Shown piece after piece: positions 41,760 through 53,189 of a DNA stretch of 64,000 nucleotides. Each line of letters starts with the position of its first letter. Position 1 is the first letter of the stretch. The notes beneath the pieces were generated by a model. That model was not told where the DNA came from. It did no database searches and was given only the letters and a program-made list of their open reading frames with translations. The stretch spans positions 124,001 through 188,000 of the forward strand of contig JAJTUP010000094.1 of the NCBI GenBank assembly GCA_021399435.1. The letters are read 5' to 3'. The position numbers and the translations under genes were made by a program. The stretch comes from Diaporthe sp. PMI_573. Taxonomy: Eukaryota > Ascomycota > Sordariomycetes > Diaporthales > Diaporthaceae.

Positions 41760-43396
41760 GTGTAGATCCTGCCACATTCCCTGCCTGTTCTCGCACCCCA
41801 GGAATATTGCCCAAGGTGCCCTTTGAATCCACCAACACGGCTCTTCGGAAGGTACTGGATGACGATCAAGAAGGCGCTTTTGGCATCGATGACTCTGATC
41901 ATGACGGCTCGGATGCCGGAATCTTGCTTGGGAGTCCTCTGGAGCCGCCGAAATTCACCTATCCGATCTCCGAGGTCATCGATACGGACGCTCTCGCCAA
42001 ATTCCGGAAGATGGGCCCGATAGGAAAACTCCACAACGTTGGTGTCGCCATCAAAAGGAGCCCTAGGCTCAGAAGGACGTATCTTCATGCGCAGGTTGGC
42101 CAACCGGCCTAGCCTTTGCTACCGGAGCCGCTGGCTAACTTTGTTCAGGTCAAAATCAACAGAATGAATAACGAGCCGAACCCCGAGCGAACTCATGAAT
42201 GGGTGCAGAACGTAGAGACTCGATGGTCCTCGGACAGGGATATGATTAGCCATGCGCTATCTCATCGAGAAGCCATCAATCAGTTTATCGCCGACGTTGA
42301 AGTTGATTGGGAAGAGAACGGTGCTAAGCCGAGGGAGCGGCCGTGCATCATCGATGACAAGCTGTCTGCTCAAGACTGGAAGCTCATCTCCGTCTACAAT
42401 CTCATTCTCGAACCTTTTGCCATAGTCACCAGCCAGTTGCAAGGCATAGGTACTCTTGGTATACGGTCGACTTCAGGCGGGTTCTGGGAGTATTTCCCCG
42501 CCTTCGAGATGCTTCTTGATCACCTCGAAGAAGCTGAGGAAGGCACAGTTATTCGGATAGATGAGAATCATGAGTATTGTGCTGTGGACATATTTAAGGA
42601 CATGGACACCAAGACAAGAAGATGGTTGAAGGTCCATATAAAGCTAGCATGGAAGAGGCTGGATAAGTACTATAACCTCTTTAACCAGCTTGCTTACGTC
42701 GCCGCAGTTGTCCTTCACCCCTGCAAGAAGTGGAAGGCCATGGAAGAACTCTGGGACGGTTGCCCAATCCGCAAACAGGGCGGGTGGAAGAAACATTACA
42801 ACACACTGTTGCGGAGCTTTTACGAAGTCCGTTACAAGGGTGTTGACTTCGGGGGTAAACGCAGCCAGGATGCCGATAAGGAGGCTGATGCCTGCCGCGA
42901 CTACGTCAAGCGGAGGATGGATTTCAAGAGAGCACGTCGACAAGCTGATGCTGGCGGGGAGAGCACTAACGGAACCCACAGAGGCCGTAAGGGTCGCCTG
43001 GGCCAGAACAATCTCTCTACTGCGGCCCAGGCAGTCAACGACGAATTGGCCATCTATTTAAGCGAAGCGGCTGTCGAATCTGCAGTGGTCGAGAAGGACC
43101 CTATTGGGTGGTGGCAACAGAATCTTCAGAAGTTTCCAACCTTAGGCATTATGGCTATAGACTTCCTCAGCATACCATCTTCTTCTGCAGAATCAGAGAG
43201 GAGCTTCAGCAGCGCTGGACGGATGGTCACGCCTGTTAGAAATCGACTGCGGCATGTCGTCATAACGATGGCTCAATGCCTTCGTTCGTGGAGTAAGGAG
43301 GGCTTCTACAAGCCTAGTCTTCCCTTAGATATGTTCCAAGACGTGCTACAGCAGGCCGAAAACATAAAAGAAAGCGGCAGTAGCATCACAGAGTAG
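41760..43396 (+). pseudogene. hAT transposase, C-terminal two thirds
   Basis: Reads 'FRKMGPIGKLHNVGVAIK', then an intron at 42095-42148 (GTTGGC...GCTAACTTTGTTCAG, 54 nt) that contains the only in-frame stop, then 'VKINRMNNEPNPERTHEWVQ', 'NVETRWSSDRDM', 'YVAAVVLHPCKKW' and 'SIPSSSAESERSFSSAGRM ... AQCLRSWSKEGFY'. After splicing the frame is unbroken to the stop at 43396. The BED finger and the 'FDGWTS' region are missing. Closest to the transposase at 31492-34094. Confidence 0.88.
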
Positions 43397-43464
43397 TTAT
43401 CGATTGAATTATTATAACTCTGCAAGAGCCTCGTGCCTTCCTGATTCAGTAATATATGGGGCGA

Positions 43465-43600
43465 CAAGGGAGTGGCGATAGCGTCGATATCGATCGCTCC
43501 GATGGCGATACAGGGTCCTTATCGATCGCCATCGCCATCGCCATGTGGGTCCATGTCGATGGCGATGGCGATACGGGGTTCCATCGCCATCGATCGATCG
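43465..43600. repeat. Subterminal 'ggcgat' array of the truncated hAT
   Basis: Many direct and inverted copies of GGCGAT/ATCGCC, including 'tcgccatcgccatcgccat' and 'gatggcgatggcgata'. It can fold on itself. Likely transposase binding sites. Confidence 0.8.
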
Positions 43601-43613
43601 CTGCGGAACCTTG

Positions 43614-44491
43614 CCATTCTGGGTGCACCTAAAGGACTGGCCTGGATATTAACATCTCAATCGGCACACGTAGTTTAGAAAGAAGAAGAAAAAGTCAAAA
43701 AGAAAAAAGCCCCCACCAAACCTCATCCTATCCATTGGAATGCAAACAAGTGTACGTCATACATTTCTGGAAATCCAGACTTGAAGTCCGGGGGGGGACC
43801 CATTAATTTCGCGTCCTCCGCACAATCCTTCCCTCTCGGCATGCGTCTCTCGGACGAATGGGCACGGCATCCTCGTTGAATCTGAAGCGACTTTTGACTC
43901 TGCCCGGTTCTCGCTTGGTGGTGAATTCCGAGGGTCGTATACATACTATGACAAGGTCAGAGATGATGCCGATATGAAGTAATAGGCGTCCTGGACAAAT
44001 CGAGCACATCAAGACATCAAGGAACATTGCACATTAACCTTTTCGACAGGGGCAGTGTTCGACGGAGCTAGGTACTTTTCATTATTATAGGCATCACGTC
44101 TTTCTATATACAATAACGTGCCCGCTGCAGATCCTGGCCACCCCCCGATTCTTGCCACCCTCCGCTAACCCCTTCCTTATCAAACCATTAGGATCAACTT
44201 TCTAGGCATTTGAGCAGGCTCCCGATACCTGGGGTCCATATTACGGTATTTCGCCGCCGGAGGCCAGACTCACCATCAACAGTGTATGTAGAAATCTCTA
44301 GCTTGCTGGTGCAAAGGAATCTTTGATTCATACAGACATGTGTTAGCCGCAAGCTTACTCTTGCGGATATACCAGAAGATTCACCCCGTGGGCTGCAAAG
44401 TTACATGAATTACGTCAGGCTATATTCAAAACGCTTCTAAACAAGGGACCTTTGATCTATGGCCCGAGAACTTACCACGAGGACATGAATA
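43614..44491. other. Undefined sequence
   Basis: No gene supported. Minus ORFs at 43723-44027 are short and unrecognised. Confidence 0.4.
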
Positions 44492-45390
44492 TCATGCCAT
44501 GGCCGCAGAGAGTCCCGTTTGTGCTCTTTCGAAAGAGTAAGTTGCACAAATGACCCCATATTGTCGATATAAGCGGTTCAAATCAGAGTGCAGGTACAGC
44601 ATGCAGGAACCCTCAGTAGGTAAGAATATCTCACCTCCCGTAAAATTCCATCGCCTGAATCTCATGTGCATACACATCTGAACATCGCTAGAGCCCTCAA
44701 TCTGGACGTAGTTGTTGCAATAGGCCAACTCTGGATTCCGGGCCGGACCCTCTCGAGTAGCTCTTGCCACGAGCACGTTCCGTAGTGCCAAATCCCTATG
44801 CAGGACGCCCGCCTCGTCAAGCCACAAGATAATATTCCTAACCTCTGGACATTAATTTAAAACGTTGCAGACATCCCGGGGAGTCGAGCGGATTCTTCTC
44901 GTCCATATTATTTTCTTGATGAAAAAGACACCATGTGTATTGACAAAATTCAGGTCGATGGCTTGTAGTCGGGTCTGCGTTCCGCTTATAATTGGATCGA
45001 AAAGTATAAGGATGCTGTCTTAATATTGTATGGCAGATAGTTCGAAGACAGAGTGCATGCTGCGTGCGGGAGGCCTCAAAAACCCAACTGGAATCCCCAA
45101 TATGATAGCTCGCTGGTTACTCCGGCGATACTGCCGATAAGTTAGGAAAAATTTCTTTTTTTTTGCCTTGTACATACACCCTATCAACCAATGCTCAGAA
45201 AATGCAGTCATCGGACTTGCTGCCTGCTAAGAGGACTTTGTCGTCATCGAAATCGATCCCCCAGCAGAGACGGAACGGGTCCCAACCTTTATTCTCAACA
45301 TAAACTTCAGGACATCCCGCCACAGGAAGCCTTCCCATATCTCAGGCAACCGCATCTCGGCGCCTAGTTGGGTCATGATGGGCTACAACA
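44492..45390 (-). pseudogene. Protein-kinase-like gene, decayed
   Basis: Reading minus from 45390: 'PEVYVENKGWDPFRLCWGID' and 'DDDKVLLAGSKSDDCIF', then stops and frame changes, 'GTQTRLQAIDLNFVNTHGVF', and then 'WLDEAGVLHRDLALRNVLVA' (kinase catalytic loop HRDxxxxN). Downstream 'NPELAYCNNYVQIEG' precedes the last stop. The DFG region is not seen. It looks like a kinase-fold protein with an upstream unknown domain, broken by several stops. Confidence 0.55.
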
Positions 45391-45890
45391 ATATTGTTAT
45401 TCGCAGAGTTGTTTCGGCATGTTTGGTGTGCAAGAGCTGTCGATGTTTGAAAGCCGTGGTCTGTCAAGTCGCCCCTTTCCACAATAGGCCTTGAGCAAAT
45501 CGACCCTGTTGGTCCAGATTGTCAACAATCCCCGTTTGCACGCTAGAACCCACGTCTTTAGATTGTTATAAATGGCTCCGCCGGTAGACCTCGTCAACAG
45601 AGAAGCAGAAGCATCACCCGACTTTAAATTATACCAACTACAATCTACAAATCGAGTGCAGCTTTCATTCCTTAAATCCGAGCTTTGCATTCGCACCCTT
45701 GCCCGGGCACTTGCCGCCTGTTGGCTGACTAAGCTAAAGCCAACTGGCCCTGGCTAGTGCCAGGCAGCACTATTAGCTGTAAGCTGCGACCGCGTCTGCT
45801 CTACGCGTCTTCCTTTCATAACACATGGTGTACGTGGACAGACCACTTGTTTGCTGTGAACTTTCACGATCTTGCCATTTCTACCTCACA
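45391..45890. other. Undefined sequence
   Basis: No supported gene. The last ~80 bases are probably the leader of the DUF7918-like fragment. Confidence 0.35.
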
Positions 45891-46045
45891 AGATGGCCAT
45901 CATCGAAGAGCTCGGCCTCGAGGTCAAGGTCCAAGTTGATGGCTCCGCAAGCGCCGAGTACACAGACGAAGAACCTGAAATCGTCGAAGACGCTTGTAGC
46001 CAAACCGCCAAGGCTTGTCACTATGTGGAGTCCGTCAGGTGCTAT
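45891..46045 (+). pseudogene. DUF7918-like protein, N-terminal fragment
   Basis: ATG 45891 opens 'MAIIEELGLEVKVQVDGSAS' and 'EYTDEEPE', then 'CHYVESV'. This is the typical start of a widespread uncharacterised fungal family (pattern 'MAII.ELGL.V.V.V.G....EY.D' then 'YIES'). Coding identity ends at about 46045, where hAT sequence begins. The family assignment rests on a short motif. Confidence 0.5.
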
Positions 46046-46776
46046 ATAAATCAGGCCCAGAGAAGGACCTCCGAATAGTTCATTCTATTGAGATGGGCTG
46101 GTTTATCCTTGATAAATACTACGCCCTCGTTGAGTCAACGCCAGTATACGCCTTCGCGATGCTTCTCGATCCCTCGAAGCGGAAGCATTATCTTCTTCAG
46201 AACTGGCCTGAAGGGTGGCATCAGAAGACTATTGATGCTGCTTATTCGATCTGGCAGAAGGAATACGCGCATCTCCCTCATGAATCACTCCCTGCTGCTG
46301 CTGCTGCTGATATCGATACGTGTCATCCATCCTCGAAGAAGAGGGTAGAGAATGAATTAGACCGGCTGAAACGTCGTCTAAGAGTCCAACCTACCTCACA
46401 AGAGGATGAAGATACGTTTATGGCATTTATTGAAGATAAAACTATCGATCTTGATGCTCTAAAGATAACTCCTCTTCAATGGTGGTTACTTCCAGAGCAG
46501 CGCCGGCGCTATCCTCGTCTCCACCGTATGGCCATCAATATCCTCTCAATCGCACCCTCATCCGCTGAACCAGAACAACAATTCTCGGGCGCACGCCGTA
46601 CACAGAGCTGGGATAGGCTTAGGTTATCGCCAGAGAACCTCCAGAGGTTAGAGTGCATGGGTAACTGGTTTGCGAGGAAGCTCATCTCTTCGGAGGAGCT
46701 GCTAGGGATGATTGTAGAGGCTGAGGAGGTGGACGAGATGGATATTGATTTCGAAGAGGAGGATTGGGATGTATAA
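46046..46776 (+). pseudogene. hAT transposase, C-terminal third
   Basis: Reads 'MGWFILDKYYALVESTPVYA', 'FAMLLDPSKRKHYLLQNWP', 'QWWLLPEQRRRYPRLHRMAI' and 'SIAPSSAEPEQQFSGARRT', the hAT C-terminal block in divergent form, ending in an acidic tail. The open frame (46015-46776) starts inside the upstream DUF7918-like fragment in a different frame. Upstream domains are missing. The family differs from the other hAT copies here. Confidence 0.8.
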
Positions 46777-46814
46777 TATAAAGTGGCATATTTTGAAGAA
46801 TTGAGCATATATAC

Positions 46815-46965
46815 AGTATCTACCTTCCCTACCTACCTTATCTTCTACCCACCAATCTACCCACTACTCTACCCACCACTCTACCCACTCTACCCGGGTA
46901 GGGTAGAGGAGACCACTCCTCTACCTGGGTAGGGTAGAGAAGTGGGTAGAGCTCCCTCTACTGCA
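46815..46965. repeat. Subterminal 'tctacccac' array of a hAT right end
   Basis: Tandem and inverted copies of CTCTACCCAC/GTGGGTAGAG and 'ccgggtagggtagagg' (for example 46855-46945). This is consistent with the right subterminal region of the preceding hAT fragment. The exact terminus is not identified. Confidence 0.65.
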
Positions 46966-46982
46966 CATCAGGATCTGGGGCT

Positions 46983-47275
46983 ACGATGAAGCAACCGCAC
47001 TAACTCCATGAAACTCAGATGCTTCACCCGTTCTGAACATGATATCAGGGTCCTCCAAAATCGACGGCCGCTCTTTCGCTTCCACAATTAAATGGTCGAT
47101 TAAGCATGGATAGTAGGGATGAAGATGTGTGGTGCGAATAACCATCCGCTTTGACTCTTTGCAAAACTCGCTGCAAACCAGCCGATGAATTTTCTGCTTT
47201 TCAAATACATAACAAACCCTTCCGATTTCCCATCTTCCCTTGACTTTATCAGACTTTCACGGAAATTCGAAACGG
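46983..47275 (-). pseudogene. Unknown protein family, C-terminal relic (see 4662-5493)
   Basis: The minus strand reads 'ESLIKSREDGKSE', then in a shifted frame 'KIHRLVCSEFCKESKRMVIR', 'TTHLHPYYPCLIDHLIVEAK' and 'ERPSILEDPDIMFRTGEAS', up to a stop near 46985. It aligns with the 4662-5493 pseudogene through 'VCS', 'SKRMVI' and 'THxHP'. The N-terminal ~150 residues are missing. Confidence 0.6.
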
Positions 47276-47696
47276 TGTCGTTCTTTTGTCGGTTCTTTGG
47301 TGGGCTTTTATTCTGTTGGTCTTGTTTTGTTCTTTGGAAGAGGGTTGGGGACCCCCTTTAATATGATAACCTATTTTGAACCATGAATGGCCGTGTGCCT
47401 TTTTCCTCCGTCAACCGTCCTTCCACTTGGCAGACGCGAAGGGATTTCGCCTCGCGGATGAGTATGATGCAGCGCAGGTGTAAATTCGTGACTCGGCCGG
47501 GAAAACTTAAACTGGTTCCCAAGTAGAGATCTGGCATTGAACATTGGAGAAGGCGACTCGTGGATACTGAGAGCACTTGAGTATTCTGTCCCGTTGGTTG
47601 CTGATGTATTTACATAACCTCCAGGGCTTACATATGGGTCTCTTAGCAGGACTCGAGTCACTTTCCACTATAGTAAACGGCTTCGATACCCTTGTC
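47276..47696. other. Intergenic, 3' side of F-box-like gene
   Basis: No supported gene. Overlapping minus ORFs at 47358-47661 look like chance. Confidence 0.4.
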
Positions 47697-49667
47697 TCAG
47701 TAAGGATGATCCCTCCTCACAGGATCATTATACCGGAAGACATCCGGGCCCTTCGCCTCATCCTCCCATCGATCAAGTGGCTCCAGAACAGCCTTCCTGG
47801 CCCCCTTTGGACGTGGCAGCACCCGCCATGCCAGATGCCCAATCTTGAGATATTTGATGGGGCACGACTTCGCCTCGGCCACGGTGGCCGCCATCTCCGC
47901 CCACTTCTGCCTCCAAGTAGAGTGCAGATACTGCTGCTCATCAACCAGCGCCCCATCCTTCATCCGTATCGCGTTGCCCTTATGATTGGCCTCGCTCTGG
48001 CCGTCCACGAGCGGATAGTCCATCCCGATACGAATCCACAGATGTTCAGTCTGTGGCAGAGTCTGTTCGATCTTCTTTAGCGCGGGGATGGTGGTCTGCT
48101 TCTGAAGACAGATGGAGAGGGTCTTGATCCAGGTACAGCTGCCAAGACAGAGGAGATCCTTGTGGCAGGGCTTCAAGACGGACACGACGGAGCTCTTGAG
48201 GGGCAGGTTTGGGTGGTTCCGGTACTTGTGCAGGAAGAAGGTCCTCTCGCCTATCTGGCCGATGTGTCGGTGGATGTTGTTGTTGCGCACGCTTTGCAGG
48301 GTGCCATTATCGTCGATGTAGCTGAATGCGAGCTTCTCGGTGCCGATGCCCATGGCGAGGTTGCTCGCGAATGTCGGGTCTGGGTGCTGGCCGAGCCAGA
48401 CTTGGCTCTGAACAGACAGGCTGGTGAAGGTGAAGCGCTTGAGGTTCGGCAGAAAGGAGGGTGTGATCCAGGACCATGCGATACGGCCCACAGAGGTGCG
48501 GATCTTTAGCGGGCAGCCGACGTCCAGATCATTGTCCACGTAGAGTTCCTCGAGGTAGGCTCGATGAATGAGGGAAGAAAGGTATTCACCCTGATACGGT
48601 TCACTGTCCTCGAGGCCTTCCTTTGGCGTGTTCAAAAGCATCCCATAGCCCATCTTGAGGACGCGCAGCCTCAGCGGCTCGTCCCCCTGGTCACGGTATC
48701 GCTCCACCAGAGACGGGAAGAAGTTCAAGAATGTCTTGGACTTCCCAGTAAGCGCATGCTGCCTTTCACACTCTGCTGACAAGGACAGGCCAAGCTCCTC
48801 CAAGAACCGCGACTTGCCCAGCATGGTGGCTATCTTTGGAATCCACACGTCAAGATCACCGTTGATCTCGTACAAGTAGAGCTTGCGGAGGTTCTGTAGC
48901 TCCGGGGTCGGTAGAGGTATTATCTTGGGCTTTTCTTCGTCGAAGGCGCTCTTCCCGTTTCGATAGAACCTCTCGGTCCGGGAGAACTTTGCTAGGTTCG
49001 GGTAGATGATGGATACATCCCGCAAGGATGGGCACTGTCCTTCAAGCATCTCGAGCACAGATTCTGATATTGGCCAATTCTCCCATCTACCAGGAGGTTA
49101 GTTAGAAAATATCTTGGGGTTTATCTCTCACACTCACTCGAATCTATAGATGTTGGGAGTCAACGACAAGATCTTGATGATGCTCTCATTGTATCGGCCC
49201 GCCCAATGTCTTATGTCCCCCATCCGGCCATAGCCAGGAGCGTCGACCAGCCGGCCAACTTCACGGTGGTTACCGACGGCCCAGGAACCTTCGATAAGTT
49301 TGAATGACAGAGATTTGCAATAAATAAGATTGGGGTTGGAAGTGAATTTCTCGAGTTGCTCTGGATCCCGGAGGATGTGAGCGTTTCCGTCATGGAAGAT
49401 AATGCTGGAGTAGAGAAACTGTGAGAATGTCTGATTGAAGAATTTCGAGATAAGGTAAAGGCTTCGTAATGTCGCTCGAGATGGCACCTATCCACAGTCA
49501 GTTGTGCCGGAGAAAGGGATCAGATGGATGGGGACAAAACTCACGTATCGGGCAACGCAATGCACCAAGTCCTCGGATGAGACGATGGCCTCGAGGGCCT
49601 CTGATGGCGAAGATGACGGCATCTCGAGCTCGACACTGGATGGAATTCGGAACGATATTGTAGTCAT
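47697..49667 (-). CDS. F-box/LRR-like protein, three exons
   Basis: Exons 49667-49545, 49487-49138 and 49086-47697. Introns are 49488-49544 (GTGAGT...GGATAG) and 49087-49137 (GTGAGT...CTAACTAAC...GGTAG). Spliced length is 620 residues with consistent phases. The start (MTTISFRIPSSVELEMPSSS, then 'ALEAIVSSEDLVHCVARYVP') and 'LRSLYLISKFFNQTFSQFLY' resemble the F-box region of fungal F-box proteins. The rest has spaced 'LRKLYLYEI..DLDVWIP', 'LRVLKMGYG' and 'YLEELYVDNDLDV', loosely like leucine-rich repeats. It may act as a substrate adaptor for SCF ubiquitin ligase (inference). Apparently intact, one of the few healthy genes. Confidence 0.7.
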
Positions 49668-49981
49668 CAGGTCATGGCCGACTCATGGGAGACCTGCGGG
49701 CGACTTGAAAGAGGGAATTTGCCATATGGGACACGTTTGTTCGAGTAACACTGGATGGAGGATGATGGCGCCAGGCAACAGTCAACAACAACAATCCAGC
49801 TTTATTACACATCCACCACCCCCGCCGTGAGCAGGGGAGGGTGAAGCTTATTAGGGTTGGGGTTGTCGTACAGAAACAGCACTGATACCATTTGACAGCC
49901 CCACTCCATGTCCCCTGCCTTATCGATAAGACCGCCACTACACCTACTAGATAGTACATACACCTTCTCCAGCACAACCTT
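49668..49981. other. Intergenic between F-box-like gene and K+ transporter
   Basis: Upstream region of the F-box-like gene and downstream region of the transporter. No gene seen. Confidence 0.5.
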
Positions 49982-52900
49982 TCACGTAGGTTTTGATTTC
50001 ACAGCAGTTCTACTCGCATGAGTAGAGGCCTTGGAGGCACTCCGGGTGATTGGCCCATCCAGGTCTCTCCGTGAAGACTCGCCCGGCAGCATGACAGCAC
50101 GATCAAGCGCGTACGGGAGGCCGCGATGGCGACCACGGATCATCAGAGCACAGGTCACGAGCTTTGCAAACGTGCCGAACTGGCCAGACAGTGAGGTCAT
50201 GACCGTTGGGTGCCCAAGCGAGAGCCCGACGTTGCCGCTAGGACGAGATTGTTAGCAGCGAACGTGGGGACAAGATGCGCATTGATTTCTTGCGTGCACT
50301 CACTAGGCCGAAACCACCTCAAAAAACACCGAGAAGACCGAGAATGCCTGGCCCGGGTGCGTTAGCTGAAAGCTCCTGTGTCGTAAAAGCAATACTCTTG
50401 GTTGCTTGGGGCGGCTAGGTAGGTACCAACCGGCTCTGCCAAGTCCTTGATCCTCCCCGACTCGGCCACGCAGATGCAAAACGTCCCGAGAAATATGTAC
50501 CACAGGTCAAAGCTCAGCTGGTTTCGAACGTGCGTCATGATGTAACTGGCTGCCCCGGACTCGTCGACGGGGCGGTCTGCTGGGTATAACCCGATGGCCT
50601 GCTCCTCGTACGTGTTGGAGGCGCCTGGGACGTGTTAGTCACCTGCTAATGGTGTGCACTCTCAAACGGTCCAAACCGTGACAGATGGTGGGGGGGGGGG
50701 GCGGCGGGAAAAGATAGGGATGACACTGACGAATGCTGATAGCTATTGGAAGAATGGCGATGTACATCATGACGAGGAGGCTGAATTGGACAGCCGGGTT
50801 GATTTCGGCGAGATTCAACGTCGAGGTACCTGTGTGGCGAGAAGACGCTGCCTGAAATAGGGCAGAGAGGATTCGTGGGCCCATCGGAAGGTCGTTCACG
50901 GCTGGGTTGTCCAGATCTAGGACGACAATAAGCAGCACGTCAACGAAGTTTAGTGCAGCAATTATCCCGAATAGAATCCAGGTTGGGTGACTGGGAAACA
51001 ACAGGGTGTAACATCGGCGTGGATGGTCGAGGAGAAACTTCAATGCTGCCTTTGTGGGCTTGTTGGAAGGCGTCAATTTGTACGTGACCCATATGCAGAA
51101 GCGCAGCACCACTGGGTAGCAGGTGTTGCCGGCAAAAGCCAAAAAGGTCATGAGCAACATGGGCCATGTGGCGTCCTTGAATGTGATCATGGAGTCCGGA
51201 GTCAATGTGAAGCCGAGGTTGTTGATCATGGTCTGTGAAGAATAAAACGCCCTTTTCAACGGCTTCAGCAACGACGACGCGTAGAATGTGGCAAGATGGA
51301 AACAAACAGAATAACTTACCACCAAGTCTTGTCTTGGCCGCACTCCGCCAGCCAGTCTGTGTACTTTGACGGAGCAGTATGGATCCATGGGAGCAAGCTA
51401 ATTACACCGAGGAAATGCAGCCCGAGATAATATCCTAACGTGGAGCTCGTCAATATCGAAGCCAACACAATGGCACCCCAGACATACCACAAACGATTTT
51501 GAGGAGCAGCTTCAGCGCCGTATACTCAATACCACCCAGCGTTTCCGCGTCTTCGGCTGTCAGGTCATGGAACTGCGAGTTCCTGCCAATAGTCACTTGT
51601 TTGGAAAGTCCCGGCAGATTATTGGGCCATGGATGTTGCGAAGTACTCGAGAGCCTCCGCTCCGCACTGGGTCGAGATCCTAGCACAAACATGGATACGG
51701 CGGCATTCTCGATCGATTTAGCCGCGGATATGGCGGGGCCTTCGTTGCCAACATACTTTCGTTGTTTAAGCATGGAGGCAGTCTCTCCTGTCGTTCGAGA
51801 AGGCTTTACTTCATCTTGACCTGCGCAAGAGGGGAGAAATTAGCATGACTGCCGCGAGGAACTCGTATTTCACTCACCTTCATCGGCTGGCTCGGTTTCC
51901 CGAAGGCGCTTCTCTATAAATGGCTGGCCTATCTCTTTGGTCAGACTTCCATGAATGAATGGCATGTGGTAGCCACATCAAGACCCTCAGCGTCGCGACT
52001 AACCGTTGTCACGCTCCATTGGAGGTGGTATGTAGTATTCCGTGCTGGAGGACTTCGGTCGTTTATAATCAGAGTCGCTCGAAGTAGGGCCACTTGGATC
52101 AGCCGAGGAGACAACTTCTCCATCACTCGTAACCCGCTTTGCTTCACTGTACCACCCATTAGGCGCGCTCAACTTTGCAGGAGGTTGTGGCATGACCTAC
52201 TTCACGGCCGAGGGATCATCTGGGGTCCTTTTTTGCCCCTCTAAGTCCTCGTCGCGTCTCAGTGAGAAAACCACGCCCTTTGGAGTCGGCCGGGGGTTGG
52301 ATTGAGCTGAAAAGAAGCTATTCTATCAGCGCCCATCTTGCCTTGGGGGGAAACAGGGAGAACTTGCCAGAGGCGTTGAGCTTCTTTCTGAACCAGAAAA
52401 TCCGGGCCACAACCACCATGATATTTACAAAGCCCAGATTGGTAATGGTTGGGATGATGTATAGGAAGACTTGCTGATATGTCCTCAGAGCTTTCACGTC
52501 GACACTTGAGAATTCCATATTAGCCACGCTTTAAACTCAGTACAAAACGTTTTCAACACACGTATTGAGGCCGGATTCAGTTGAAGCGCTTGCACCAAAG
52601 AAGTAGGCATCGATGGCAGCGATGTTTCCCTCTGGGGTGAGGACCACCAGACCAAGAAGACCACACAATATGATCCACGCATCTGTCGGTCATTGCGTCA
52701 GCGAACCGGACGCATTCTGCCAGAGATGGAGAAACTTGATACTGACAGTGAAGCGTAATGAAATTGAGATGTGGTTTCCACATGGCTCCCACGTATGAAG
52801 CGCGGGATGAACTGGTTCTGATGAGAGAGGCAAATTAATATGAGGCGAATGAGACGGGGAGGAAAACAGCCTAGGAAAAGCTGTGTAACAAACTGATAGT

Positions 52901-53018
52901 GATTTGGAGCTGTTTCAGGCCCGTCATGAGACGTACTCAGTGCAGAACTGTTCCAGGAGCCCACGTGCCAAGGGTCGTATTTTGTTGCTGGGCCGAAGAG
53001 TGGCGGCAGTCGAGACAT
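49982..53018 (-). CDS. Trk-type potassium transporter, multi-exon
   Basis: Starts near ATG 53018 ('MSRLPPLFGPATKYDPW') and shows the fungal Trk order: 'MWKPHLNFITLH', 'VVLTPEGNIAAIDAYFFGAS' (first pore region), 'VDVKALRTYQQVFLYIIPTI' and 'TNLGFVNIMVVVARIFWF', a polar loop, 'QFHDLTAEDAETLGGIEYTA', 'NNLGFTLTPDSMITFKDATW', 'AGNTCYPVVLRF', 'AAS..HTGTSTLNLAEINPA', 'NTYEEQAIGLYP', 'HVRNQLSFDLWYIFLGTFCI' and 'GNVGLSLGHPTVMTSLSGQF', ending at 49982. Each block is joined by introns with good signals (e.g. 50238-50303). The first exon junction was not resolved. It would import K+ at the plasma membrane. Its neighbour is a HAL-type kinase, a known Trk regulator class in yeast. Confidence 0.88.
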
Positions 53019-53151
53019 GACAGTCCTACGTACGGTACTTTATATGTAAAAGACTTGGCATGAGGGGAATGCAATAAATGGCGCAGCTCTAGGCTTGAAG
53101 GAGCACCTGATGGTGGGCATCAAGCCCTGGAGGGATCAGAAAAAGAGGAAT

Positions 53152-53189
<38 letters not shown>

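Larger units (their letters stand above)
41757..43613 (+). mobile_element. 5'-truncated hAT with right end
   Basis: Starts abruptly where homology to the patatin-like gene ends (~41757) and has no left terminus. The right end is probably CGATCGCTGCGGAACCTTG at 43613, i.e. terminus CAAGGTTCCGCAGCGATCG, similar in form to the CAAGG end of the 38471-41501 element. Subterminal 'ggcgatggcgatcgat' arrays fill 43465-43600. Confidence 0.75.

Noticed and set aside
42110..42112. In-frame stop as evidence that the truncated hAT at 41760-43396 is dead
   Set aside because: The stop falls inside a plausible 54-nt intron (42095-42148). The element is non-functional because its 5' part is missing, not because of this stop.
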